DNA from: Sphaerolaimus hirsutus
Lineage: Eukaryota > Nematoda > Chromadorea > Monhysterida > Sphaerolaimidae
Reading direction: 5' to 3'
DNA: 64,000 nucleotides
Assembly (NCBI GenBank): GCA_964036195.1
Contig: OZ038452.1
Span: forward strand, 11,898,704-11,962,703
Shown: positions 31,157 to 42,000 of the stretch, one piece after another
Layout: every line of letters starts with the position of its first letter
Position numbering within the stretch: position 1 is the stretch's first letter
The notes under the pieces: model-generated
Database searches by the model: none
What the model was told of the DNA's origin: nothing
Seen by the model: the letters and a program-made list of their open reading frames with translations, nothing else
Made by a program: the position numbers and the translations under genes

Positions 31157-32105
31157 CGTAACACGCTCTCACAGCAAAACGAGTTTTCTACCGGGATCCA
31201 AACTTGCAACAAAAGGTTACGACATTAACAATTCGCGCGAAAAACAAAGAAGATACGGCAGAAACAAATTTACAACAAAACAAAAATAATCACACACCCC
31301 TTTCCAAGGGGACACAACCAGTGGTCCCAACTCGACCGGAGCACGGCAGAAAACGGGCCGCGCGTCGATCGCAAACGCGCACACGTTGCACGATCGTGAA
31401 AACGCTGCGGTGTTCAAAACTGATGGTTCACACTGTTCCCACTACCGGCTACACCGCAACTGAATTATTGCACAACAGAAAGTAAATAAGTCACCTCAAC
31501 AACAAAACTGGAGGCAGCGAACTAGAAGGCGCTCAGCGAGCCACTGCCGACACAATCTGTGATCAAATGGCTAACATCAGTACACCTCCCAACATGACAA
31601 GTCTTCACAAGGGTAACCGTGTCCACTCACCAAAAAGCAACAGAACAGTGACTAGCACGCCCGAATGGCCACGAAATAAAGCGGGGGGAAGCTGGTAGCG
31701 GGCAAGGTCGCCCTCCGAGAAAAATAGAATTACGGGCCGGGTGCAGGGGCGGGAAAGTTTAGTACCCAAGTCTGTGTTGAGAGGGGTTTTTGTCAGAAGT
31801 TGTATGCAATGAAAAAGGTGCAAAAGGTAGCGGGAAGCAGCGCTTATCTCACTAAGTGCAGCGGGCCAGAGCGAACTACCGCGCTTGGGGAGGTTACAAC
31901 TTTAATACAAAAAATTGGGTGTCAGGTTGTCTAACGAGTCCGCGGTGGAGACCTATGGGGCGCGGTCTAAGGCGAACAGGGTGGTAAGCATAGTGGGGCT
32001 CAATCAGGACGGAGATGATCTTTTCTCCGTAATGTGGGTGGATATCTTTTACCCAAAATATCAGAGCCAAAACACAACGGCGTAAAGTGGCTGATGAACC
32101 CAATC

Positions 32106-32123
32106 CCAGGGACGTAGGCTTGG
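32106..32123 (-). other. Shared-loop hairpin 15
   Basis: Inner stem CCCAGG/CTTGGG, loop GACGTAGG; outer CCC/GGG and GCTGATGA/TCATCAGC, all perfect. Confidence 0.9.
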
Positions 32124-32395
32124 GACTTTAGGGTCATCAGCAACCTATAACGCACGCCCCACATGGCACGTCTTCATACTGTAAAAAGGCAAGGTTATAA
32201 TCACATGCGAGTTGGACAATGGTTAGAAGGACACGGGGATCACAACATGAGTAGGGTGGTGTTAGTGCACTACCAGCTGCGCGCTTTCAGACAATGAACG
32301 GACAGTGGTAAAAAGTAGCCGTGGGTACGGACAATCAACATGCATGGAGAGTCTCACTCAGACGGCCACTTCTCAAATTGCCGATGACAACGTCT

Positions 32396-32449
32396 GTCCT
32401 CGATGGGCAAGAGACACGAGCAAGCACGTGTCTCTCGCGCATCGAGGAC
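32396..32449 (-). other. Long hairpin of a different type
   Basis: GTCCTCGATG pairs with CATCGAGGAC (10 bp) and, after a 4-nt internal loop on each side, AGAGACACG pairs with CGTGTCTCT (9 bp), leaving an 8-nt loop. It lacks the shared loop. Confidence 0.75.
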
Positions 32450-32920
32450 ACCGCAGCACCCAAGCGACCTCACAACAACGTGCTCTCACCTTTTGCATCA
32501 CTACCGTGTTCCCAACAACTTAAGTATACCACTCACACAGCCTAAATGAGAAAGCGACAATCTTTTTAGCTGGGCCTCACAATCTTTTGAGGAGGTGCAA
32601 CTTTTTCTTTACTCACCCGTAATAGTCTACAAGGTGTCCTATATCACGCAACAGATAACCCACATGAACGAAGTAAGATGTATAAAGGTGCAGTAGCAAG
32701 ACGTTTCCCGGTGCCTGTGGTCGACACCTAGGACGCGTTACTTCCAACCTGACTATTAAAATTTATAGTGACATGTCCATACCGGGATGTTAGCAACATG
32801 CTCAATGGTTGGGTTATGATGCCAATGGTATCATACAATCCAAGAGAAGATATCTAATTTTTTTGAAAAACGTTAAGAGGAATTACATAAAGAAGTTGCA
32901 TAAAAAGATTACGTATGAGA

Positions 32921-32965
32921 ATTACATACTATACCGGACCTCTGGCATCACACTCCTCCCCCCTT
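32921..32965 (-). promoter_or_regulatory. Second polypurine tract with attached LTR-start sequence
   Basis: Minus strand reads GGGGGGAGGAG followed by TGTGATGCC, then AGGTC-GGTATAGTATGTAAT, matching the 3' border at 20437-20504 apart from a 28-bp hairpin insertion there. It may be a central polypurine tract or a relic of an older 3' end directly after ORF2. Confidence 0.7.
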
Positions 32966-33082
32966 GCGTGGTCTAACCACAGGTTGTTTGGAAACTAACG
33001 CGAAACTTAGACAAAAGAGAAACTTAAACTACGGTCTCACATATATTACTTATTACTTAAAATTTATAACTTCCAGGGTGTC

Positions 33083-36000
33083 TTATTTTGAATTAGCGCG
33101 CACACGATTACCACTTCTGAGTACCATGCCATCATCTGACAGTGGCTTGTCGCCAGGCGTCACACCAGCGTCAGCTTTCTCACCAGAAACATCGTGTGTC
33201 GGCAGTTCACTCTCCAAGGGGACCTCACGCACCTTGCGCAGTGCGCGACCGGTCCAAATCGCACCAGAAGCTACCGAATCCTTTACCGGAAGCAGCTTGT
33301 CCAGATTAACGCGAATTGCTGCCGCATCGCATTGGTCGATGCGTTTAATTTTGGCTGTCTTCCCTTTTAGTTCTAAAATGCGATAAGGACCGATGTACGG
33401 ACGGGCAAGTTTATACGCAGGACCAGTCACGACACCTTCTGCTAAGTACCACACACGCTGCCCTACTTCAAAAGTCAGAGGCTTACATTTCTTATCGTAC
33501 TGCACTTTCTGTTGTGCTTGCGCCAAATCGATCAACTCTTTGGCAATTTTCCAAGCCTCACGCGTATACTGGATGGTCCGCTCATGGTACTTTGGATGTT
33601 CATTATACACAAGTTGCGACGTTTCCAAAAACGACGTGTCACCCGGAAGCGGCATGTCGCGACCCGTTGCTAAAAAGTGCGGAGATTCACCAGTACTTGC
33701 ATGAGGTATGGCTCTATACCAGTACAGGGCAGGGGCGAGCCACTCATCCCAGTCGGTGGGGCGCAGAGTGCACATTTTAGCCAACATGTCTAACAGAGTG
33801 CGATTAAAACGTTCTACTAATGCATTCGCTTGTGGTCGATACACGGTTGTCTTGCGGTGGTCCGTTCCCCAAAATTGAGTCAACCCGTGTAAGATTGCAT
33901 TGCAAAATTCCGAACCATTATCAGTAACAAGTACGCGCGGAACACCATGGTCTGAAACAAATTGCATGAAATGGTATGCCACTGTTTCCGCGTCTTTTAA
34001 TCGAAGAGCATACGCACAAGGGTATTTTGTAAATGCATCTTGCAAGACCAAAACGTACTGATAACCATTTTGCGACATTGGCATTTTTAGAACGTCCATA
34101 TGGATACGGAAAAATGGTTCTGCCACCACTGAAATAGGAGTGAGCGGGTTGAGACGTTTACGACCCTGCCCTGTCCTAGTGGCGCACTCCAGACATTTAT
34201 CCACAGCACGATGAGCGTCCATGGTCAGTGTGAACCACCAAAAGTAAATTCTTAGCCACATGGACAACTTGAGACCAGCTGGGTGTCCCCAGGAATGAAA
34301 CCTTTCGCAAAGTTCTGAAGTAATTTCTATTGGAACCACCAGACACGCACGACGACTAGCATTCCCCATAAACCACAATACATCATGCGCCACACAAAAC
34401 CCAGTATAGTTGCGATCTAACCAAGTATTGAAGCGCGCGTGTTTTGTGTATTGCCTAGTGGTCAGAAACAGTTTAATGGACTGAGTATCGGGGTCGTCTT
34501 CCTGACCTTTTATAATCCGTTGCCAAAATTTTTGGGTTTCCTCAGCGACGGATTCTAGCGTAGAACCCACGATACCGTCTATCGTGAGACCTGCATCGCG
34601 AATTACATCAACATCCTTACCGGTCATGTTAAATCGTTCAATGGGGGTGGACTTAGCTTCGAAGATTGAGGGGGTGTTCGCTTTTGGTGTTCTATCCTGA
34701 TTAGCTGGGTGAGGTATATTATCCAAGGACTGAATATGGCCTACACCGAGCGGGGGGTGCCATTCGTAGTGAATTTCGTCAGAAATTTTCGTAATCTCAA
34801 CGGCAGAATATTCAGACAAATCGGGCTCAGGTTGGTTCAACGGGTGCGCTTGCCACTTATCAGTAAAAGTGGACAGGGGGCAGATACCGGCGGGTACCTC
34901 TTCGGGGTCGAATTTACCTTGTAAATGATCCTCAGTCCACTTATGGAAATTAACCGACTCGGCAATACGCGACAACGCATCCGCCACACTATTCTCACTA
35001 CCACGCTTAAAAATGATCTTAGGTTGGTAAGCCATTAAAAACACATACCACTTGTCTAAACGAGGGTTCTCAGAACGGTTTTCCAGTGCCCATGTAAGCG
35101 TACGATGATCCGTTACAATAATCACTTCTTGCTGTGTTAAATAATGTTTCCAGTATTTCAACGACCAGACAATAGCTAAACATTCCAATTCCGTGGTATT
35201 GTAACGTTTCTCAGCACCTTTTAACGCGCAACTACCATAAGCGACCACGCGATGGCGGCCCGCATCGTCCATTTGACTCAAAACCGCACCTAAGCCACTG
35301 CGCGAAGCGTCCGTATGCAAAATAAATGGGCGACCCTCTTTAGGGTAGGCTAAAATTGGGCCTTCTACTAAACGTTTCTTAAGTTCTTCGAAGGCAGCCT
35401 GACATTCGTCATCCCAAGTAGTCTTAGCACCCTGGATCTTTAAATGCAACGGTCGTGTAATAAAGGAGAAGCCCTCAACCCAGCGACGGTAAAAAGAACA
35501 CATGCCCAGGAATCGACGGATTTCCTTAGTGGTTACTGGGACTGGGTAATTTTGGATAGTGGTGATTTTCGACTGTTGCATTTCGATGCCTTCCCTCGTT
35601 AGGACACAACCCAGAAAATTGACACGTTCTTTGAAAAATTCGCATTTCTTAATACCGACTTTGAGGGTGTATCGGTCGAAACGAGCAAAAACATCATCCA
35701 AAAGTGAGTACATGCGTTCCTCAGTTTCGGCACAGACCAAAACGTCGTCCAGATAAAAATGCACACGGTCCGGGTCTAAACCCGCAAGTACGTTAGCGAT
35801 GAGCCGACTAAATGAGGCTGGTGCGTTAACTAGGCCAAACGGCATGAATTTATACTGAAACAAACCGACATGGCTAGTAAATGCAGTTTTTGGAATATCC
35901 CGAGGGTCAATACGCATCTGCAGATACCCAGACGCTAAATCAAGCGATGAAAAATACTGGGGGTGGACAAGTCCAGCCATGTCAATCAGATCAGCACAAT

Positions 36001-39000
36001 TTGGCAATGCAAAACAGTCACGCTTGGTCACTAAGTTCACACGACGGTAATCGACGCATAATCGCAGCGCGCCATTTTTCTTACGCACCGGGACAATCGG
36101 GGATGCCCAAGGAGACACTGACGGCTCGATTATCCCTAATTTCAGCCACAGCTGCACTTGGCGTTCAACTTCCTTACGTAACCCGATAGCTAATCTACGG
36201 ACTTTCTGTTGGATCGGGGGGGAGTTTCCAGTTTCGATAGGGTGGTAAATTATATCGCCTGTGTCTCCCATATCAAAATCGGACAGTGAAAAGATGTGAT
36301 GGCGTTCTAATAGCCATTCACGCAACACCTGTTGCTTTTCCAAGGGGAGGTGACTAAGTACTCCTTCGTCCAGAATTTTCCCAAGCTGATGCAATCGAGT
36401 CTCAGGGGGTGATTGGGCGGTAATTACGGGGTCCTCAGGGGGTTCTACATGCGTGGAAGCCAAGTTGGCTTCACAGAGAGCCTTACACAGAGGTGTCTGC
36501 ACTGTTTGCCACCACACATCGGCAAATTCAACTGCGAGTTCGTTCATATGGAAGTCATTAGTCGGTTCAACCACTACCTCTTCGGCCCAGCCAAGAGACT
36601 GGCAGGCAAATAAGACCATCTCCTTATCCGAATGGTTTGCAAAGGGGACAAAGAGCTCATTCCCGTTCTCTAATGGTAGCAAGGTGTTTTCGAAATTTTC
36701 GGAGAAGTGTGCATGTGGGCTGAAAAGAACCGTGGTGAGTATCTCCTGGGGATCACCTGTCAACTCAGCGGGCACATAAGACACAGAGCGCGGTGGGCAT
36801 ACCCAGTTTTCCGTTGCAACAACCCCAACCGCGCCGGTGCCCTTACTTGGCGAAAAATAGGGAACCGGTGACGAAGAGCAAAGCCTATTTACATCTGTTT
36901 TCGGGGTCAAATACGGCTCTAAAAGTGATCCTACAGTGTAAATATTGCTAGATTGAACTCGTTCAATTGCTTCTGGGATATTTTCACCTGATCTTGCAAT
37001 GGCGCCTGTACGTAACCCGGTGTCTACGTAGGGGATTTCCCCTTCATAGAGCAAACAAGGTTCATCGCCCGGGATGAGATACCGTTTATTGCTGTGCATA
37101 ACCGGTCGAGTCATACAAGCGCCAGGACAAATAGGTAGGAACCAAAATTTAGCATAATCACCAATACCTATAATGCACTGAGTGCCTTCAAAGGAAATTG
37201 CGAAGTTTATGCGTCGTGTTTCCGTACCGATCGAGACTGTCAATTGGATCGAGTACAGTAACGTATGTTTATGTCCTGTATAGCCTTTACAAACAAGGGG
37301 TTTTTCCAATTGAAAGATTCGACGGTCTAAACATTTCCCTGAAAGGCTCTCAATTTGCTCTAATAAAGACACGGGAATGGCACTTAATTCTGCGCCAGTA
37401 TCAGCTAATACTAAATAGGGTCCTACACCTTGGATTACGGCGCGGTGGTAAATACTAGGTGTAATTAAATCGCGCACAGTGTGCTTTGGACGCGTCATTT
37501 TGCCACTTTGCAAGCGAGCACCCAATGGTTCGGTTACTACCACTTGTGCGGCATTACATTGGTATTCCATGCGCTTAACACCTAAATCCGGGGAGAGTTG
37601 TTCCCAATAGTATTTCCTACGGTCACGACAAGTTTCTCGGCCAGCATCCGAAGTGCTGAGATCTAGGGCGGCAACTACAGACGTGTGTGTCGCGGGGTTG
37701 ATAGGACGAAACATATTAATAGATGGTGTCCAGGTAGACGTTTGTGTTTGTACTTGCGCACTTTTTGGACTACTCAGTACTACATGCTCCAGGTCATCAG
37801 TGCTCGCGATATCACGAATCCCAGGGACGTAGGCTTGGGACTTTTGCGTGGTTACCGCGAGGGCTGAGGTCTGGTCAGGTTCGCAAGATTGAATGCGAAT
37901 TTCCGGAATACTTAGGTGTGGAATCGAATCGCAAACATGATCGACCTGGGGAACACCAGTCAAGGTTTTACAGAAGCTTACAGTGGGTCTCCTACCAGTC
38001 ACTGAGTCACTGAGCGCGCGTGCCGTCCCAGGGACGTAGGCCTGGCACTTTGGCGCGGCGCCCTTTGGCTCAGTGGTAGACGTGTCCACCCACTGCGTAA
38101 CGCAAACGTCAAAATAACTTATTGGAGTTGAGTCAGAATGGTTATAAAGTTCTGGACAGGAACCCAGAAAGTTTACACGCACGTCGTTCTCCTCTTCGGC
38201 TAATGCGTCTGTCTCTGGTGGTACCATATCCGAGTAATCATATTGGTACTGATGCATGGTTTCCGAAGGGTATTCGTTATAATAGCCTTGCAAGTCGTTA
38301 GGGTCTGCTACCCCATCAACTAAATCATCTTGCAAATCAGTGTAACCAATTTGATCGTCAGGTATGATATCATACTGTGCGTACAGTTCATTGACATTCT
38401 GCGCAGGCGTGTTTTCGGGACACTCACGCGAGAAATGGCCAGGCTTATTGCACTTAAAACACTTAAGTGGCTCACGCGGCGTTTGGGCTGGTGCAGGGCC
38501 AGATGAAGTAGGGCCGGTTGCACGACGACCACACTCTTCAGTGGTATGGCCGGACATTTTACATTTGTCGCAAAAATAGCTCTTATAAGCATTGGGAGGC
38601 TGTCGACCGGGCTTGTCAATAGCTACCACAGGTGGCCCTACATCAACTGTTGGACGCGGAGCAAAGCGCGGGCCTTGTACGGCAGGAGGTAGACGCATAG
38701 GCGGAATATCCCGTTGCGGTCTAAACGGCATGCGCTGTGCATTGAACGGGGGTTGAGCACTAGGCTGCGCTTGTGGCGGAGGGAAAGCAAATCGCGGGTT
38801 TTGGCGCATATCCATCGGTGGTCGAAACATTGGCCGTTGGCCAGCTAGCATACCGCCACCCAACTGCTGACGGTTATCGCCCATGCGTGCACTAGACATT
38901 TGCTGCCGCAGTTGCGAGAGTTCATCGCGCATGCGCTTAAACTCAGTATCCTTAGCTGAGCGGTCTTGCTCGAGCTTACGGTTTTCCAAGGACTGTTGAG

Positions 39001-39094
39001 CGACTTTGGCATGCTGGATCAGCTTGTCGAAAGACTCAAGTGCAGCAGAGTTTAACTCCACTAATTGACGCAACTCAGAGTTATGCTGACCCAT
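33083..39094 (-). CDS. pol: ORF2: Gag nucleocapsid-Pol polyprotein, 2003 residues
   Basis: Gypsy-type polyprotein. In order: N-terminus MGQ (possible myristoylation site) and a short coiled coil to about residue 65; a Pro/Arg/Gln-rich linker; two CCHC knuckles near residues 175-190 and 210-225; an acidic and variable linker; retropepsin with DTGAE near 565; reverse transcriptase about 940-1180 with YLDD (instead of YVDD) near 1113; RNase H with HTDAS near 1257; integrase with an HHCC zinc region near 1600 and catalytic D, D and E near 1664, 1722 and 1758 with 35 residues between the last two; a GPY-type motif near 1898. No capsid domain is evident, so ORF1 may supply it. The start ATG overlaps the end of ORF1 by 34 nt; a stop lies 9 nt upstream in the ORF2 frame, so fusion by -1 frameshift is unlikely and re-initiation is more likely. 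Two shared-loop hairpins lie inside. Confidence 0.93.
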   Translation of the reverse strand: MGQHNSELRQLVELNSAALESFDKLIQHAKVAQQSLENRKLEQDRSAKDTEFKRMRDELSQLRQQMSSARMGDNRQQLGGGMLAGQRPMFRPPMDMRQNPRFAFPPPQAQPSAQPPFNAQRMPFRPQRDIPPMRLPPAVQGPRFAPRPTVDVGPPVVAIDKPGRQPPNAYKSYFCDKCKMSGHTTEECGRRATGPTSSGPAPAQTPREPLKCFKCNKPGHFSRECPENTPAQNVNELYAQYDIIPDDQIGYTDLQDDLVDGVADPNDLQGYYNEYPSETMHQYQYDYSDMVPPETDALAEEENDVRVNFLGSCPELYNHSDSTPISYFDVCVTQWVDTSTTEPKGAAPKCQAYVPGTARALSDSVTGRRPTVSFCKTLTGVPQVDHVCDSIPHLSIPEIRIQSCEPDQTSALAVTTQKSQAYVPGIRDIASTDDLEHVVLSSPKSAQVQTQTSTWTPSINMFRPINPATHTSVVAALDLSTSDAGRETCRDRRKYYWEQLSPDLGVKRMEYQCNAAQVVVTEPLGARLQSGKMTRPKHTVRDLITPSIYHRAVIQGVGPYLVLADTGAELSAIPVSLLEQIESLSGKCLDRRIFQLEKPLVCKGYTGHKHTLLYSIQLTVSIGTETRRINFAISFEGTQCIIGIGDYAKFWFLPICPGACMTRPVMHSNKRYLIPGDEPCLLYEGEIPYVDTGLRTGAIARSGENIPEAIERVQSSNIYTVGSLLEPYLTPKTDVNRLCSSSPVPYFSPSKGTGAVGVVATENWVCPPRSVSYVPAELTGDPQEILTTVLFSPHAHFSENFENTLLPLENGNELFVPFANHSDKEMVLFACQSLGWAEEVVVEPTNDFHMNELAVEFADVWWQTVQTPLCKALCEANLASTHVEPPEDPVITAQSPPETRLHQLGKILDEGVLSHLPLEKQQVLREWLLERHHIFSLSDFDMGDTGDIIYHPIETGNSPPIQQKVRRLAIGLRKEVERQVQLWLKLGIIEPSVSPWASPIVPVRKKNGALRLCVDYRRVNLVTKRDCFALPNCADLIDMAGLVHPQYFSSLDLASGYLQMRIDPRDIPKTAFTSHVGLFQYKFMPFGLVNAPASFSRLIANVLAGLDPDRVHFYLDDVLVCAETEERMYSLLDDVFARFDRYTLKVGIKKCEFFKERVNFLGCVLTREGIEMQQSKITTIQNYPVPVTTKEIRRFLGMCSFYRRWVEGFSFITRPLHLKIQGAKTTWDDECQAAFEELKKRLVEGPILAYPKEGRPFILHTDASRSGLGAVLSQMDDAGRHRVVAYGSCALKGAEKRYNTTELECLAIVWSLKYWKHYLTQQEVIIVTDHRTLTWALENRSENPRLDKWYVFLMAYQPKIIFKRGSENSVADALSRIAESVNFHKWTEDHLQGKFDPEEVPAGICPLSTFTDKWQAHPLNQPEPDLSEYSAVEITKISDEIHYEWHPPLGVGHIQSLDNIPHPANQDRTPKANTPSIFEAKSTPIERFNMTGKDVDVIRDAGLTIDGIVGSTLESVAEETQKFWQRIIKGQEDDPDTQSIKLFLTTRQYTKHARFNTWLDRNYTGFCVAHDVLWFMGNASRRACLVVPIEITSELCERFHSWGHPAGLKLSMWLRIYFWWFTLTMDAHRAVDKCLECATRTGQGRKRLNPLTPISVVAEPFFRIHMDVLKMPMSQNGYQYVLVLQDAFTKYPCAYALRLKDAETVAYHFMQFVSDHGVPRVLVTDNGSEFCNAILHGLTQFWGTDHRKTTVYRPQANALVERFNRTLLDMLAKMCTLRPTDWDEWLAPALYWYRAIPHASTGESPHFLATGRDMPLPGDTSFLETSQLVYNEHPKYHERTIQYTREAWKIAKELIDLAQAQQKVQYDKKCKPLTFEVGQRVWYLAEGVVTGPAYKLARPYIGPYRILELKGKTAKIKRIDQCDAAAIRVNLDKLLPVKDSVASGAIWTGRALRKVREVPLESELPTHDVSGEKADAGVTPGDKPLSDDGMVLRSGNRVRANSK
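37821..37838 (-). other. Shared-loop hairpin 16 (inside ORF2)
   Basis: Inner stem CCCAGG/CTTGGG, loop GACGTAGG; outer CACG/CGTG and CTCGCG/CGCGAG. Read in ORF2 as KSQAYVPGI. Confidence 0.88.
38028..38045 (-). other. Shared-loop hairpin 17 (inside ORF2)
   Basis: Fully Watson-Crick inner stem CCAGG/CCTGG, loop GACGTAGG; outer GCGC/GCGC and CACTGAG/CTCAGTG. Read in ORF2 as KCQAYVPGT. Confidence 0.9.
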
Positions 39095-42000
39095 GCTGAC
39101 TTAAGTTGATCTAGAGCCGAAGTGGGTGCTACAGAAGAGCTGGGGTGTGCTGGTGGAACCGAGAGCCTACCGGTGTGCTGGTGTCCCGTATGATATAATC
39201 GCTGGGGCGCCTGCACAGCGGCGGGCACAGGGGCTCCACCAGCCGAATCAGGCTGCTGATAACCCTGGTGCGACAACAGAAAGTCGTATTGGTTGTCCCG
39301 CGTTCCTACATCATCCGGCTGAATCATATCTACGTTAGCATCATAGCTGCCACTATTCGTTACCCGGACCATCTGTGAGTGAGCGTTTTGAGCGGTAGGC
39401 AACTGTAAGCGACGGCGAGAATGCTCGAAGCGATTATTTCGGTCAATTGGAAGCATCGGAGTAGTGTGCACGGGCACCGCCCCGTATCGTCGTGCCAACT
39501 TATTGTAGTTAGCCCCAACTTGTGTGTAATCGCGACGGGCATCACTAGCCAACTTATACAAAAAGCGGCCATTAATATGGTACTGTTCGGGTAGCGGATA
39601 GGTGTCTGTTATGCCTACCGTTTCACCATGCTTAATAGAGCGATCAAGCGTGTCAACAAGCTTTTGCACAAGGAAGGCGCAGCGCTGAAATGCAGTGAGT
39701 AAGCTATCCGGGAACCAGCCATAACGAAACACGAGTTGAAAAATGTATTCAGACTCAAAATACGCGGCGATCAACAACTTAGAATACGCGCGCACGAGAT
39801 CGGTGTTCCGTGGATCAATGATGGCCCAGGGTGTGTCCATAATACCGACTGTAGGCAGAATACGACCGACCCAAGTGGTTTTGACATCCAGCTCAGCCAC
39901 TGGGCCAACAGAGAACTCCGGCCCTACAGGTTCTACCCAAGCGTGCATGGATAAGTCAGTCAGTACAATGCGCGGCGGGTCAGTTTGCACTTTGATAGAA
40001 GGATCAGGCGGCCACTGATGTGTCGCCAAGCGCCGCATAGGATCGGGGCTCATTAGATGGGCTACTAAGACATTATTCCAGGCGGGGGGTAAAGTTGAAA
40101 TGCTACGGTTCAACGGGGTAGTATACATTGATGGTTGGTGCGCACTCTGGTGTGGCTCGAGTACTCTCGAAGGTTGTGGTTTGGGTGTCGGAACAGGGGT
40201 TTTTCCACGCAACTGGTGTAGCCAGTCTAATCCAAAACCAATATTGTTCAGCAGATTCTGACACACCAACCGACATTTCTGGGGGGTACACCTGTCTGAG
40301 ACCCGACCGATATGCATTACACAGAGGGCATTGTACTGCGCAAAATCCAAATTCTCTAAGCGGCACAAGAGGTCCCGGGCAGAGTCCAGGGTATTACCAA
40401 GATGTGCCAGTAATTCTTTCCTTGTCTTACGAGCAACAGGGCCATTAACTTGGCGCTTAATCTCAGGTAATATATCCGCAAACGCATGGTTGAGGCGAAT
40501 GCCTTCAGCTATGCACCCATGAAATTGTGCCATAGCGTACCGAGCTGTTTCTGGCAAGGTGCCAAGCAATGGCATGTACGTGCTAAATCCGGTTCGGTGC
40601 ACATCGAGGTAAACCCAGGCTTCTGTCAAACTACGCAGAGCTGCAGCGCGCACTGTTTGGGATACTCCCTTATTTTCTAGGCCAAAAACACCAGCCGTTG
40701 ATTTCGACTGAATCTGAGAACGAAGGGTAGTCCAATCCCTTGCTGACTGTGCAGAAACGAGCAAAACGGATTGCACAAACGCAAGTGCACACTGAACGGG
40801 GTAGGCGCGTGACTGTGGGCGCGCGGGGCCAGGGTCTGACGCTGCCAGTACTTGCTGGTTCACTTGTCTCTGAGCCAGCGTGGACACATCCACGGGGGGC
40901 TTAGTTAGGGCATTCGCATCAGCACAAAAGTTACTCAGTAGGGACTGTAAATCACCCGCTAGGGAGTCAACCCGGGGTTTCAAGTGAACACTTAGAGTAC
41001 GGTCAATGGAGTCTTGCAGGGATCCACGGAATGGCAACATTGCCTGTGACCACGTTCGGAGGGTCATCAGGGCCGAGGTAACATTATCCAGAGTGGTTTG
41101 CTGGGATGGGTCAGAAGGTGTCACAGTGGCAAGGTCAAACAATAGCTGGTCTAACTTATTTATCTCGGGATCAAGTTCGCTTAGAAGTTTTTCAAAGGGT
41201 TGTAACACATCCCCAATGCACTGATCTGAGGGTTTCAGGTGATCCCATAATTTAGTAGGTTCACATGCTTGTTGCAAGGGGGAAATCATAGTATCAATCT
41301 CTGATTGGTTATTCGTCAGTAATTCTCGATGTTGTCTTACCAGCCCAGTGAAGGGTTGGGGTTGAGGGCTATTAACGGGGTTAGAAGGTGGTGGTTTCAC
41401 GGGGGTGCTTAGGTCACAGACAGAGGTGGGGGGTCTGCTAGGAGATTGAATGCTCAAGCAGGGGGAACTAGTAGCGTGAGGGAATTCTTCGTCGGGTCGT
41501 CTTAACACTGTATCCCGGGACTCGTTGACATATGACATCCCTGGCTCAGCGGTATATGCTGGGGTGGCCAGGTCAGACATCCGGCCCCGAGAACCCACAG
41601 AATCGCCAACATCACTACACGTAACGCCATGGCGGCTAGTACTGGCCCATTGACCGACAGGGCGCGCGCGTTCCCTACCGTCTAGCTCAAAGAAGCTTTG
41701 CTGGTTAGAATTGCCGCGGCGGCGAGTAACCACGCCCAGGGATGAATTATACTGCAACATATTAATATCCGCGGCATGAACCATGTAATTCTCATTGGCA
41801 TCTGGCGTCGTGTGTGCTCCACTCAGTGCAGCGGGGTCGGCCATATAATCGTCAATAATTTCAAAAGAATTGAGTGAGTCCTCAATGAACACTGTTTGAA
41901 ACGATTGGGCTGCAGACAAGGTAGTGGAGCACACATGTTCCAAAGCCACATCCGTGTCACAAGTAGAGTCATCTAGAGTACTAGACTGGCTAGCTGCCAA

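Larger units (their letters stand above)
31157..33082. other. Region between ORF2 and ORF3
   Basis: About 1.9 kb without a convincing gene. Holds hairpin 15, a different long hairpin (32396-32449) and the second polypurine-tract block (32921-32965). It could hold the ORF3 promoter or splice acceptor. Confidence 0.5.

Noticed and set aside
39061-39140. A -1 frameshift fusing ORF1 to ORF2
   Set aside because: The ORF2 frame has a TAA 9 nt before its ATG and no slippery heptamer is evident in the overlap.
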